DNA of 64,000 bases from Chroococcidiopsis sp. CCMEE 29 (GTDB taxonomy: Bacteria > Cyanobacteriota > Cyanobacteriia > Cyanobacteriales > Chroococcidiopsidaceae). A program made the position numbers and the translations under genes. The stretch spans positions 2,226,001 to 2,290,000 of the forward strand of contig NZ_CP083761.1 in NCBI RefSeq assembly GCF_023558375.1. The letters run 5' to 3'. Every line of letters starts with the position of its first letter. Positions within the stretch are counted from its first letter, which is position 1. Of the stretch, positions 36,878-45,853 are shown piece by piece. The notes below the pieces were generated by a model. The model worked only from the letters and a program-made list of their open reading frames with translations. It had not been told where the DNA came from and did no database searches.

Positions 36878-37116
36878 CGCTTTAGGGCAACCAGCAAGGA
36901 GCGAATATTTCTTCTAAAAGTTTCGGTTGTAATACCATTTCTCGTTTTGATACTACGTATCGCCAGTTTACATGGTAGGTAGTAGATGGTCGGAAAATTC
37001 TTCCCCATATACCACCTACCAGCTTCCCGTCCCCATTCCCATACATCTAATTCATATAGAGTGATGGAGTGGTGGGACGATAGGCGTTTTCAGTACACCA
37101 ATGAATGTATGCCAGC

Positions 37117-39720
37117 TTACCAGCTAACGCGGTAGCTAACACTAAGGGTTCTACCTGGTGCTGCAAAGTAAGACAAATCATTAAACCCACCCACCACTTG
37201 GTTGACAACTGTGGAATATTGGTTGTTGAACAAGTTCTGAACGCCAATTTGCAGCGTTCCCGAACCCAGCTGGACGCTACTGATATAGTCCACCACCAGG
37301 TAGCTATCTACGCCTACTGGATCGACGTCGGCTTCAAAAGCCCGGTCACGATTCCCTACAAATAAAGCTTGAAAACGATTGCGCCAGCCTGGTAGGGTTT
37401 CATTCTCGACGTAGGCTGTCAGCTTCAGCGGCTGGATGTCGAAGGAACTGAGAGCGACGTACTCCCCATCCTCTTCTTGATCGTTCTCACCTTCAACCCA
37501 ACTCACAGTGCTGCCCAGTTGCCAACTCTCAGAGAGCTGCACATCTAGGTTGGCTTCAATGCCGTAGTTTCGTTGCGGAGCCCGGATCAGTTCTACTCGA
37601 CCAAATTCCGCGGTCTCGAGGGCTGCACCCAAGTCGGATTCATTGTAGAAAGCAGACAGGGATGCCTGCACTGAGGACCATTCGCCGCGTACCCCGATTT
37701 CGTAGCTGTTAACTTTTTGCGGTTCGGTTAACTGCAAATCCCTTTCAACCGCAAATCCCTGAGCTGGATCGTAGAGAATGCGCGCAATAGCTGGAATAGA
37801 AAAGCCTTGAGCAAAGTTGGCAAACAAGCTGATAGGCTCTATTGGCTTATAAACAACGCCCACATTAAATACGGTGGCATTAAAGTCACGGTCTCCGCCT
37901 TGAATAAAATTACCTGTAGAACTAACGTAGTCGGGGATACTAAGTCCAATGCTTTCGTAACGCAGTCCACTACTCAGGAGCCATTGCTCGCTAACATCCC
38001 ATTGCAACTGGGCAAATAAGCCAAGGTTTTCGACATTATGAAGAGGAGCATAAGTGCGCTCGCCAATTTTCTGGAGAACCCGACTATCACTATTATCGAA
38101 AGCCACTAGGTCGAAAACATCAGCGGTCTCGCCGAGATCCTCATTCGCGTAGTCAACGCCCCAAAGCAAGCCAGCATTTTGAAATAGGGGAGTCTCAATC
38201 TGTAAGCGTCCTCCGAACCGTTCTTGTTGCTGCTGAAGTCGAGCAACACCAAGCAAGGTATCAGGATCGAAAATTCGGTCGTCGAAGAACGTACCCCGAT
38301 TAGTGGTATCCCGATAATATGCTTGCGCCGTAAGCTGGCTCCCAAAAAGGTTCTCATGGGTGTAGTCCAGATTAACCAGAGTATTCAGGTTCCCTGGCTC
38401 GGGAGTGTCGATAAAATTGAGGGTTCTGGCAAGGGCACGGGCTTTTTGTCGGCCTGGAATCTCTGCAACAATCGGATCTGAGATGAAATTGATGTCTTGA
38501 TCGTCACGGAAATGATTGAATGTAACTTGCAGGCGTTGCTCGTCATTTAAGTTGACACCTAGCTTGCCCAACACATTATAGGTTTCAGTATTCGCCGAAC
38601 CCTCAGCAGCGAGGGGAATGCGATCGCCTTCGGCATCAAAAAAAGCACCGATATCATTGCGTGACAAGCTAATCGTGTAGTCAACATTACTTTCAGTCCC
38701 AGAGATTAAATACTCGATGAAATTCCCAAAACTGTCTTCTGCATTGGTCAAAGAACTGTTTACACCAACCTCTACTGTCGAAGTCAGTCTTTGTGCAGTC
38801 GATCTCCGGGTAATGATGTTGATAATTCCACCTGTTGCCCCATCACCATAGATCGCACTAGGACCGCGAACGACTTCAATCCGTTCAATGGCATTAGGAG
38901 CGATGCTTCTCAAGTCTCTGGCAAAAGCCGTAGCATTATTCGAGCTGATCGGGACACCATCAACTAAGACAAAAGGTCTGCGACCTCGCAAAGATTGCCC
39001 AAAGTTAGTTTGGACTTGACCCGGTGGTCCCAATCCGGGAACCAATTGCCCAAGAATCTCTTGGACATCTCTCGTTACAGCTGCCTGTTGCTCGATCTGT
39101 TGACGAGTAATCACTGTCACTGCGCGCGGCAGATTTTGCAGTTCTTCTTCTGTTCGCGTGGCACTCACCACCACTTGAATTGCCTCTTCTTCTTGAGCTT
39201 CAGCAGCTGGTTCACCCTCGCCCTCTGGCTCAACATCCGGTGTCTCTGGCTCTGGGGCTGGTGCCGCCTCCTCCTGAGGTGTCTCTGGTCTTGATGGCAC
39301 TTCAGCTGTTTGTGGGGCTGGTGTCAAGCTGAGAATTAGTCCTTCCTCATCACTTTTAAACACCTCTACTATCGGTAGCTCCGCCGAACCTGTCACCCTG
39401 ACCTGGATACTGTTGGCATTCAGATTGGTCGCTGTGACCTCAGCGATGCCCTCAATCGGTTTAACTGCACGAAATTCATTGCCCGACGGTAGACGCAGTT
39501 GAGCATTGCTCACATCCAGGATCAAAGTCTGGTTAGAGCTGGACGTGAAGACTTGAGGCGTAGCCCCGTCTGCTGTATCCAAAATTACCTCCAGACCCCT
39601 GGGCGTGGGTTTTAGCTGTACGCCTGTCACTTGTGTCACTTGTGCCCAGGCAGGTTGAGCTACCAACACGGCAACTGCACCTGTAAGTAATATGCCAGGA
39701 AGTAATGGCTGTAGTTTCAT
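37117..39720 (-). CDS. TonB-dependent receptor with N-terminal AMIN domain (second)
   Basis: An 867-residue protein with ATG at 39720. The signal peptide ends near VAQPAWA. An AMIN domain follows (about 27-130: VTGVQLKPTPRGLEVILDTAD), then a Pro/Glu-rich linker (about 135-185). The plug (VVVSATRTEEELQNLPRAV, VLVDGVPISSNN, IEVVRGPSAIYGDGATGGIINI) and a barrel ending in Trp (LSVSYRVSW) complete the receptor. It shares only the overall design with the receptor at 29833, so the two probably take up different ferric chelates. It is divergent from the NRPS-PKS operon across a 739-base gap. Confidence 0.94.
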   Translation of the reverse strand: MKLQPLLPGILLTGAVAVLVAQPAWAQVTQVTGVQLKPTPRGLEVILDTADGATPQVFTSSSNQTLILDVSNAQLRLPSGNEFRAVKPIEGIAEVTATNLNANSIQVRVTGSAELPIVEVFKSDEEGLILSLTPAPQTAEVPSRPETPQEEAAPAPEPETPDVEPEGEGEPAAEAQEEEAIQVVVSATRTEEELQNLPRAVTVITRQQIEQQAAVTRDVQEILGQLVPGLGPPGQVQTNFGQSLRGRRPFVLVDGVPISSNNATAFARDLRSIAPNAIERIEVVRGPSAIYGDGATGGIINIITRRSTAQRLTSTVEVGVNSSLTNAEDSFGNFIEYLISGTESNVDYTISLSRNDIGAFFDAEGDRIPLAAEGSANTETYNVLGKLGVNLNDEQRLQVTFNHFRDDQDINFISDPIVAEIPGRQKARALARTLNFIDTPEPGNLNTLVNLDYTHENLFGSQLTAQAYYRDTTNRGTFFDDRIFDPDTLLGVARLQQQQERFGGRLQIETPLFQNAGLLWGVDYANEDLGETADVFDLVAFDNSDSRVLQKIGERTYAPLHNVENLGLFAQLQWDVSEQWLLSSGLRYESIGLSIPDYVSSTGNFIQGGDRDFNATVFNVGVVYKPIEPISLFANFAQGFSIPAIARILYDPAQGFAVERDLQLTEPQKVNSYEIGVRGEWSSVQASLSAFYNESDLGAALETAEFGRVELIRAPQRNYGIEANLDVQLSESWQLGSTVSWVEGENDQEEDGEYVALSSFDIQPLKLTAYVENETLPGWRNRFQALFVGNRDRAFEADVDPVGVDSYLVVDYISSVQLGSGTLQIGVQNLFNNQYSTVVNQVVGGFNDLSYFAAPGRTLSVSYRVSW

Positions 39721-40459
39721 CCGGTTTCCTCATACCCAATTGATGCGTTCAGGTCGTGGTAGACGACTCAGTAAATTGTTGCAAATTAATAGCACCAAAC
39801 CAGAAAAATACGATACCTTACTTACCAATGTCAAGCATTATTAAAATTTGTTTTGTTGAGAAGAGGTGTCAATTTTAGCAGTAGAATATGCTTTGAGAGT
39901 TTTAAACGATGAGTGCATGCCAACAGTAAGTTTTTCGTGGCAGAGTAATTATTGCCTAGCTGCCTAAACCGTTACATAATTTACGTGTATAGACCGCACA
40001 GAAGCGAGGGAGAACGCCCCTGGAACCTTGGAGCACTCCCCTCTGCTGCCAGCCAACACAATGCAATTTCAATACACAACAGCTTAAGTGGGTGGCTTTT
40101 GTTGCCTACGAACTAAGCCATGTCTGCATCGCCTGCGCCCCTACGTTACTGGCTTGGGCTGCAACAGCTTTTAAAAATCAAGAGCAAATAATTTTTCAAA
40201 AAATTATCCACTACTACTTGCCAAAGTTGAGAAAGTTGTACTAAGCTCATTCAAGCTTATTAAAAATAAATTGCAATAAATTTGTTTGAATTTGCAGCTG
40301 AACGGTCTGGCTTTTCCCGCAAGTACTTCCCTTTTGGGCAACTGGCAACCACCGCTCGTGCACGATGACTGAAGCGACTTTCTAACCTTTGACGAGATTA
40401 GTTTGACTGCGATCGCCGTATCCAACTTTGTATGGGTCGAGCGATCGCCGAGGAGTAAA
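39721..40459. other. divergent control region between TonB receptor and NRPS-PKS operon
   Basis: This 739-base region has no convincing gene. It contains a TTGACA promoter for the receptor (listed separately) and an AT-rich palindrome, ATAATTTTT (40188-40196) with AAAAATTAT (40199-40207). TTGAGAA boxes lie at 39856-39862 and 40227-40233, echoing the boxes upstream of the other receptor. A weak forward pair, TTGTAC (40236-40241) with TATTAA (40258-40263), might drive the synthetase operon. Confidence 0.5.
39805..39834 (-). promoter_or_regulatory. putative σ70-type promoter of second TonB receptor
   Basis: On the minus strand TTGACA (39834-39829) is followed after 18 bases by TATTTT (39810-39805), 85 bases upstream of the receptor ATG. 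The -35 is perfect; the -10 matches the consensus only partly. Confidence 0.5.
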
Positions 40460-43400
40460 ATGGCTGACTCATTCCCTTTCCCTGAATTTCTAGAAAAAAC
40501 ACGTCTTTCCTCTGTAGTGGACATCCTGCGCTACAGAGCGCTACACCAATCTGAGCAATCGGCTTTTACCTTCCTGCAAGATGGAGAAATCGAGGAAGTT
40601 AGCCTGACTTATCGAGAACTGGATCAGCGTAGCCGAGCGATCGCATCCCAACTTCAGACACTGGGGATGAGTGGAGAACGGGCTTTACTGCTTTATCCAC
40701 CAGGGCTGGATTATCTGGCTGCTTTTTTCGGATGTCTGTATGCGGGAGTCGTGGCAGTTCCGGCTTATCCACCTCGTAACCAACGCAACACACCTCGGAT
40801 CAAGGCGATCGCATCGGATGCACAAGCCGCTATCACCCTCACCACATCAATTATCGAGTCTCAGGTGCGATCGCTGTTAGAACCAGAAACTGGCTCGGAT
40901 GGTCTACAGTGGCTAACAACCGACAACCTAGCTCAAGGAATCGAAGATGCTTGGCAAAAACCTGTTATTCAAGCGGATACCTTAGCATTTCTACAATACA
41001 CCTCGGGTTCTACAGGAACACCGAAAGGGGCAATGCTCAGTCATAGCAACTTACTCCACAACGCCGCCATGACCTACCGCTTCATGGAACATTCGTCCAC
41101 CAGTAAATTTGTCTCGTGGCTGCCAACTTACCATGATATGGGATTAATTGGTGGAATACTGCAACCCCTGTATGGCGGCTTTTCCTGCATCTTAATGCCC
41201 CCAGCATCTTTCCTCCAGCGCCCGTATCGTTGGCTGAAGGTTATTTCTGATTACCAAGGCACGACGAGTGGTGGTCCCAATTTTGCCTATGACTTGTGCA
41301 CTCGCAAGATTACACCAGAACAACGAGAAACCCTGGATTTAAGCAGCTGGAGTGTAGCTTTTAACGGTGCTGAACCAGTCCGACAGGAAACCTTGGAGCA
41401 ATTTGCAGCTGCTTTTGCAGACTGTGGCTTCCGTCAGGAAGCCTTTTATCCCTGCTACGGGATGGCTGAAGCAACCCTCATGGTTTCCGGTGGTACGAAA
41501 GCTGCCACGCCAACCGTTAAAACAGTTCAAGCAACTGCACTAGAACGCAACCAGATAATTGAAGCTGATATAGGGGACGATGTGCGAACCTTTGTTAGCT
41601 GTGGTCGAATCTTAGCAGAGCAGCGGATTGTGATTGCCCATCCCGAAACATTAACCTGCTGCCTCACCAATCAAGTAGGTGAAATCTGGGTATCTGGTCC
41701 TAGTGTCGGTTCAGGTTATTGGAATCGTTCTGAACAGACAGAGCAAACGTTCCGCGCCTACCTCTCTGACACAGGTGAGGGACCGTTTTTGCGGACTGGG
41801 GACTTGGGTTTTTTGCAGAATGGGGAACTCTTTATCACGGGTCGAGCCAAGGATTTAATCATCATCCGTGGTCGCAACTTATACCCACAGGACATCGAGC
41901 TGACAGCAGAGCGCAGCCATCCCGCTCTACGTGCAGGCAGTGGTGCCACCTTTGCGGTGGAATTGAGCAATGAAGAACGGCTGGTGGTAGTGCAAGAATT
42001 GGAGTTTCGGCAGAAACCGAATATTGAGGAAGTCACGGCAGCAATTCGTCAGTCAGTGGCTGAAGAACATGAGGTGCAAGTTTATGCAGTGGTTCTGATT
42101 AAGCCTGGTAGTATTCTCAAGACCTCCAGTGGGAAGATTCAACGCCGAGCCTGTCAGGCAGCCTTCCTAGCAGGCAATTTGGATGTAGTAGGCAGCAGTA
42201 TTTTGGATGGCTGCGATGCAGTCGCAAGCGAGACGAATCTAACCTGTGAAGCTCTCCTCAAAATTGCATTAGAAGAACGCCAACCGCTGCTGGAGACTTA
42301 TCTTCAGGAGCAGGTAGCGCGGATTCTGAAAGTTACGTCGTCCCAATTAAATTTGCAGCAGCCTTTGACCACCTTGGGACTCGATTCCTTGCTAGTATTC
42401 GAGCTAAAAAACCGAATTGAGGCTGATTTCGGGGTGGCTGTATCCGTAGCGAACCTTCTCCAAAGTGCTAGCATCGCCCAACTAACAATGCAAGTACTTG
42501 AGCAAACAACAGCAGCACCTATAGAATCAGCACTCCAGCCTGTTCCTCGAAACAGGGACTTACCTTTGTCCTTTGCCCAAGAGCGGCTGTGGTTCCTTGA
42601 CCAGTTGCAGCCAGGTAGTCCCTTCTACAACCTCTGTGGTGCTGTGCGGATTGCAGGACAGCTGAATCTGACAGCGCTGACCCAGAGCCTCAACGAGATT
42701 CTGAAACGCCACGAAGCCTTGCGAACTAGGTTTGTCATGGCAGACGGGCACCCAGTCCAGGTAATTGCTCCAGTTTCTAACTTAACGCTGCCAGTGATAG
42801 ACCTGAGCGAACAATCAGAAGCGGAGCGTGAGATTGAGGTTAAACGGCTAGCGACTGAGGAAGCGCGATCGCCCTTCGACCTCTCACAGGAATTGCTGTT
42901 GCATGCCAAACTCTTGCGCCTCGCTGAAGTAGAACACATGCTGCTTTTGACCACCCACCATATCGTCTTCGACGGTTGGTCGATGGGAGTCTTCATGAGG
43001 GAACTGGCGGCGCTTTATGAAGCCTTTTCTACTGGCAAGTCTGCATTGCTTCTTGAACTGCCAATCCAGTACGCAGACTTTGCAATTTGGCAACGGCAGT
43101 GGTTGCAGGGAGAAGTTTTAGAAACTCAACTGTCTTACTGGAAGCAGCAATTAAGTGGCAATTTGCCCGTGCTGGAGTTGCCCACAGATTTTCCGCGATC
43201 GGCTGTTCAGACCTTTCGGGGGGCGCGACAAAATTTTGAGTTGCCCCAGACTTTAACTGAGGAGCTGAAAACTCTGAGCCAGCGGGAAGGTGCCACTCTG
43301 TTCATGACCCTTCTGGCAGCGTTCAAGACGTTGCTCTACCGCTATATCGGCACTGAAGACATCCTAGTGGGTTCCCCCATTGCCAACCGCAACCGAGCTG

Positions 43401-45853
43401 AAATTGAGAAGCTAATTGGGTTCTTTACCAACACCCTAGTATTACGCACCGACTTATCAGGTAATCCGAGTTTCCGCGAATTGCTGAGTCGGGTTCGGGA
43501 AGTGGCATTAGGAGCTTATGCCCATCAAGACTTGCCCTTCGAAAAGCTAGTAGAGGAACTGCAGCCGCAACGCCACCTGAGCCATTCGCCGCTGTGTCAG
43601 GTTTCGTTTGTACTCCAAAGTACCTTGATGCCAACTTTGGAGTTATCCGGTCTGACCTTGAACTTCCAAGAAGTTGATACGGGGACAGCCAAGTTTGATT
43701 TGACGCTGTTTTTAGAAGATACCAATCAGGGACTGGTTGGAACCATGGAATACAATACAGATTTGTTCCATGCCAGCACCATTACCAGGATGCTGGGGTA
43801 TTTTTCGAATTTACTAGAAGGCATCGTCGCCAATCCTAACCAGTGCCTCTCAGACTTGCCATTGTTGACAGCAGCCGAGCAACATCAATTGCTCGTCGAG
43901 TTCAACCAAAATCCTAAATTCCATTTCCAGGGAGAGCCTGGGAACGAGGAGCAGTGTATCCATCAACTATTTGAAGCTCAAGTAGAGCAAACCCCTGATG
44001 CTGTTGCAGTTGTTTTTCAAGACCAGCAACTAACCTACCGCGAGTTGAATCGACGAGCGAATCAGTTGGCGTACTACTTGCGTTCACGAAGCGTTTCCAC
44101 AGGAAATTCGCTGGGTGTTGGTCCAGAGGTAATGGTTGGCATTTGCATGGAGCGATCGCTTGAGATGCTGGTGGGACTGCTAGGCATTCTCAAGGCTGGC
44201 GGAGCTTACCTGCCCCTCGACCCAGCATATCCGAAAGAGCGCTTAGCTTTCATGCTGCAAGATGCCCAGGTGCCAGTGCTGCTTACCCAGGCACAGTTAG
44301 TCGCAACGCTTCCTGAACATCAGGCTAAAGTTGTGTGCCTGGATACAGATTGGGAGGCGATCAGTGGATTTGCAACAGACGTAGAAAACCCGATCAGCGG
44401 AGTAACAGCCGACAACCTGGCTTACGTCATCTACACCTCAGGCTCTACAGGTAAGCCCAAAGGAACGATGATTTCCCACCGGGGGCTTGCTAACTACTTA
44501 ACCTGGTGTTCGCAGGCTTATGCAGTTGAAAAAGGACAAGGAGTTCCGGTTCACTCTTCCATTTCCTTCGACATGACGATCACGGGGCTTTTTTCACCTT
44601 TGCTAGTGGGTAGCCGTGTCGAACTACTCCCCGAAGACAAGGGCATTGAGACCCTGAGCATTGCCCTGCGAAACAAATCGAACTATAGTCTAGTCAAAAT
44701 CACACCAGCTCAGCTAGAACTGCTGCGCCATCAGTTATCTCCTCAAGAAGCGGCTGGTCGAACCAGAGCGTTCATCATTGGTGGCGAAAATCTTTTAGCC
44801 CAAAGCATTACTTTCTGGCAAGAATTTGCACCCGACACAATCCTGGTGAATGAATACGGTCCGACGGAAACGGTAGTTGGATGTTGTATTTATCAGGTTC
44901 CTAATGATAAGCATCAGTCAGGGTCAATCCCAATTGGTAGTCCCATTGTTAACACTCAACTCTACATCTTGGATCGGCATTTGCAGCCTGTACCTATTGG
45001 AGTTCCCGGTGAGTTATATATCGGTGGCGCTGGTGTAGCGCGGGGCTATCTAAATCGTCCGGAGCTGACTGCTGAAAAATTCATCCCCAGCCCTTGGGGT
45101 GACCAAATCGGGGCACGCTTGTACAAGACAGGGGACTTGGCTTGCTATCGGTCGGATGGAACTATCGAATTTTTGGGGCGCATCGACCAGCAAGTCAAGC
45201 TTAGGGGTTTTCGGATTGAGCTGGGAGAGATTGAGACGATTTTAGAACAACACCCAGCAGTACGTGAAGTTGTTGTTTTGGATCGAGAAGATGAACCAGG
45301 CAACAAGTGTTTAGTAGCTTATGTGGTTCCGAGCCAGAAATCAGTCCCGACTGAGAGTGAACTACGCGGCTTTCTGAAGGAGAAGCTTCCTAAGTATATG
45401 GTACCCTCCGCTTTCGTGATGCTGGATGCTTTACCGTTGACACCTAATGGAAAAGTGGATCGTCGGGCATTGCCTGCACCAGAGGGACTGCGTCCGGAGT
45501 TAGCAGCAGCGTATGTGGCACCACAGTCTGAGGTGGAACGAAGCATTGTCAAGGTTTGGCAAGCGGTGCTGCGCCTAGAAAAGGTGGGCATACACGACAA
45601 TTTCTTTGACCTCGGCGGTCATTCTTTACTAATGGTTCAGGTTCATAGCAAACTGCGGGCAATGTTTGACCAAGAGATATCCGTGGTTGAACTGTTTGAA
45701 TACCCAACTATCCACTCTTTAGCAAAACATTTGAGTCATAAGCAACAACCACGACATTTTTTGGAGGAGATTCCTGAGCGAGTTCAGAAGCAAAAACAGG
45801 CTATCAACAAACAAAAACGGCTGATGAAAAAAGGGAACAAAATTAATGGATAG
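40460..45853 (+). CDS. NRPS loading protein: FAAL-ACP-C-A(Asn)-PCP
   Basis: A 1797-residue protein from the ATG at 40460 with AGGAG at 40451-40455; the frame opens earlier at TTG 40403. Domains: fatty-acyl-AMP ligase (about 1-585, LQYTSGSTGTPKGAMLSHSN, TSGGPNFAYDLC), acyl carrier (about 610-690, GLDSL), condensation (about 705-1145, HHIVFDGWS intact), adenylation (about 1165-1685, YTSGSTGKPKGT, NEYGPTE, NGKVDRRAL) and PCP (GGHSL). I read the A-domain code as D-M-T-K-I-G-E-V-G-K, close to the known Asn code DLTKLGEVGK; Asp codes usually have H-I where this has E-V. It therefore starts a lipopeptide with an activated fatty acid and adds Asn. The basic C-terminal tail may be a docking helix. It overlaps the next gene by 8 bases. 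Confidence 0.95.
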   Translation: MADSFPFPEFLEKTRLSSVVDILRYRALHQSEQSAFTFLQDGEIEEVSLTYRELDQRSRAIASQLQTLGMSGERALLLYPPGLDYLAAFFGCLYAGVVAVPAYPPRNQRNTPRIKAIASDAQAAITLTTSIIESQVRSLLEPETGSDGLQWLTTDNLAQGIEDAWQKPVIQADTLAFLQYTSGSTGTPKGAMLSHSNLLHNAAMTYRFMEHSSTSKFVSWLPTYHDMGLIGGILQPLYGGFSCILMPPASFLQRPYRWLKVISDYQGTTSGGPNFAYDLCTRKITPEQRETLDLSSWSVAFNGAEPVRQETLEQFAAAFADCGFRQEAFYPCYGMAEATLMVSGGTKAATPTVKTVQATALERNQIIEADIGDDVRTFVSCGRILAEQRIVIAHPETLTCCLTNQVGEIWVSGPSVGSGYWNRSEQTEQTFRAYLSDTGEGPFLRTGDLGFLQNGELFITGRAKDLIIIRGRNLYPQDIELTAERSHPALRAGSGATFAVELSNEERLVVVQELEFRQKPNIEEVTAAIRQSVAEEHEVQVYAVVLIKPGSILKTSSGKIQRRACQAAFLAGNLDVVGSSILDGCDAVASETNLTCEALLKIALEERQPLLETYLQEQVARILKVTSSQLNLQQPLTTLGLDSLLVFELKNRIEADFGVAVSVANLLQSASIAQLTMQVLEQTTAAPIESALQPVPRNRDLPLSFAQERLWFLDQLQPGSPFYNLCGAVRIAGQLNLTALTQSLNEILKRHEALRTRFVMADGHPVQVIAPVSNLTLPVIDLSEQSEAEREIEVKRLATEEARSPFDLSQELLLHAKLLRLAEVEHMLLLTTHHIVFDGWSMGVFMRELAALYEAFSTGKSALLLELPIQYADFAIWQRQWLQGEVLETQLSYWKQQLSGNLPVLELPTDFPRSAVQTFRGARQNFELPQTLTEELKTLSQREGATLFMTLLAAFKTLLYRYIGTEDILVGSPIANRNRAEIEKLIGFFTNTLVLRTDLSGNPSFRELLSRVREVALGAYAHQDLPFEKLVEELQPQRHLSHSPLCQVSFVLQSTLMPTLELSGLTLNFQEVDTGTAKFDLTLFLEDTNQGLVGTMEYNTDLFHASTITRMLGYFSNLLEGIVANPNQCLSDLPLLTAAEQHQLLVEFNQNPKFHFQGEPGNEEQCIHQLFEAQVEQTPDAVAVVFQDQQLTYRELNRRANQLAYYLRSRSVSTGNSLGVGPEVMVGICMERSLEMLVGLLGILKAGGAYLPLDPAYPKERLAFMLQDAQVPVLLTQAQLVATLPEHQAKVVCLDTDWEAISGFATDVENPISGVTADNLAYVIYTSGSTGKPKGTMISHRGLANYLTWCSQAYAVEKGQGVPVHSSISFDMTITGLFSPLLVGSRVELLPEDKGIETLSIALRNKSNYSLVKITPAQLELLRHQLSPQEAAGRTRAFIIGGENLLAQSITFWQEFAPDTILVNEYGPTETVVGCCIYQVPNDKHQSGSIPIGSPIVNTQLYILDRHLQPVPIGVPGELYIGGAGVARGYLNRPELTAEKFIPSPWGDQIGARLYKTGDLACYRSDGTIEFLGRIDQQVKLRGFRIELGEIETILEQHPAVREVVVLDREDEPGNKCLVAYVVPSQKSVPTESELRGFLKEKLPKYMVPSAFVMLDALPLTPNGKVDRRALPAPEGLRPELAAAYVAPQSEVERSIVKVWQAVLRLEKVGIHDNFFDLGGHSLLMVQVHSKLRAMFDQEISVVELFEYPTIHSLAKHLSHKQQPRHFLEEIPERVQKQKQAINKQKRLMKKGNKING

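Noticed and set aside
36974-37020. GGTAGGT...ACCTACC inverted repeat upstream of the MFS gene as a terminator or operator
   Set aside because: A 7-bp stem with a 33-base loop is weak, has no T-run, and could be chance in this low-complexity stretch.
40403-40459. TTG start for the first synthetase
   Set aside because: ATG 40460 has AGGAG just upstream, and the extra 19 residues precede the conserved FAAL N-terminus.
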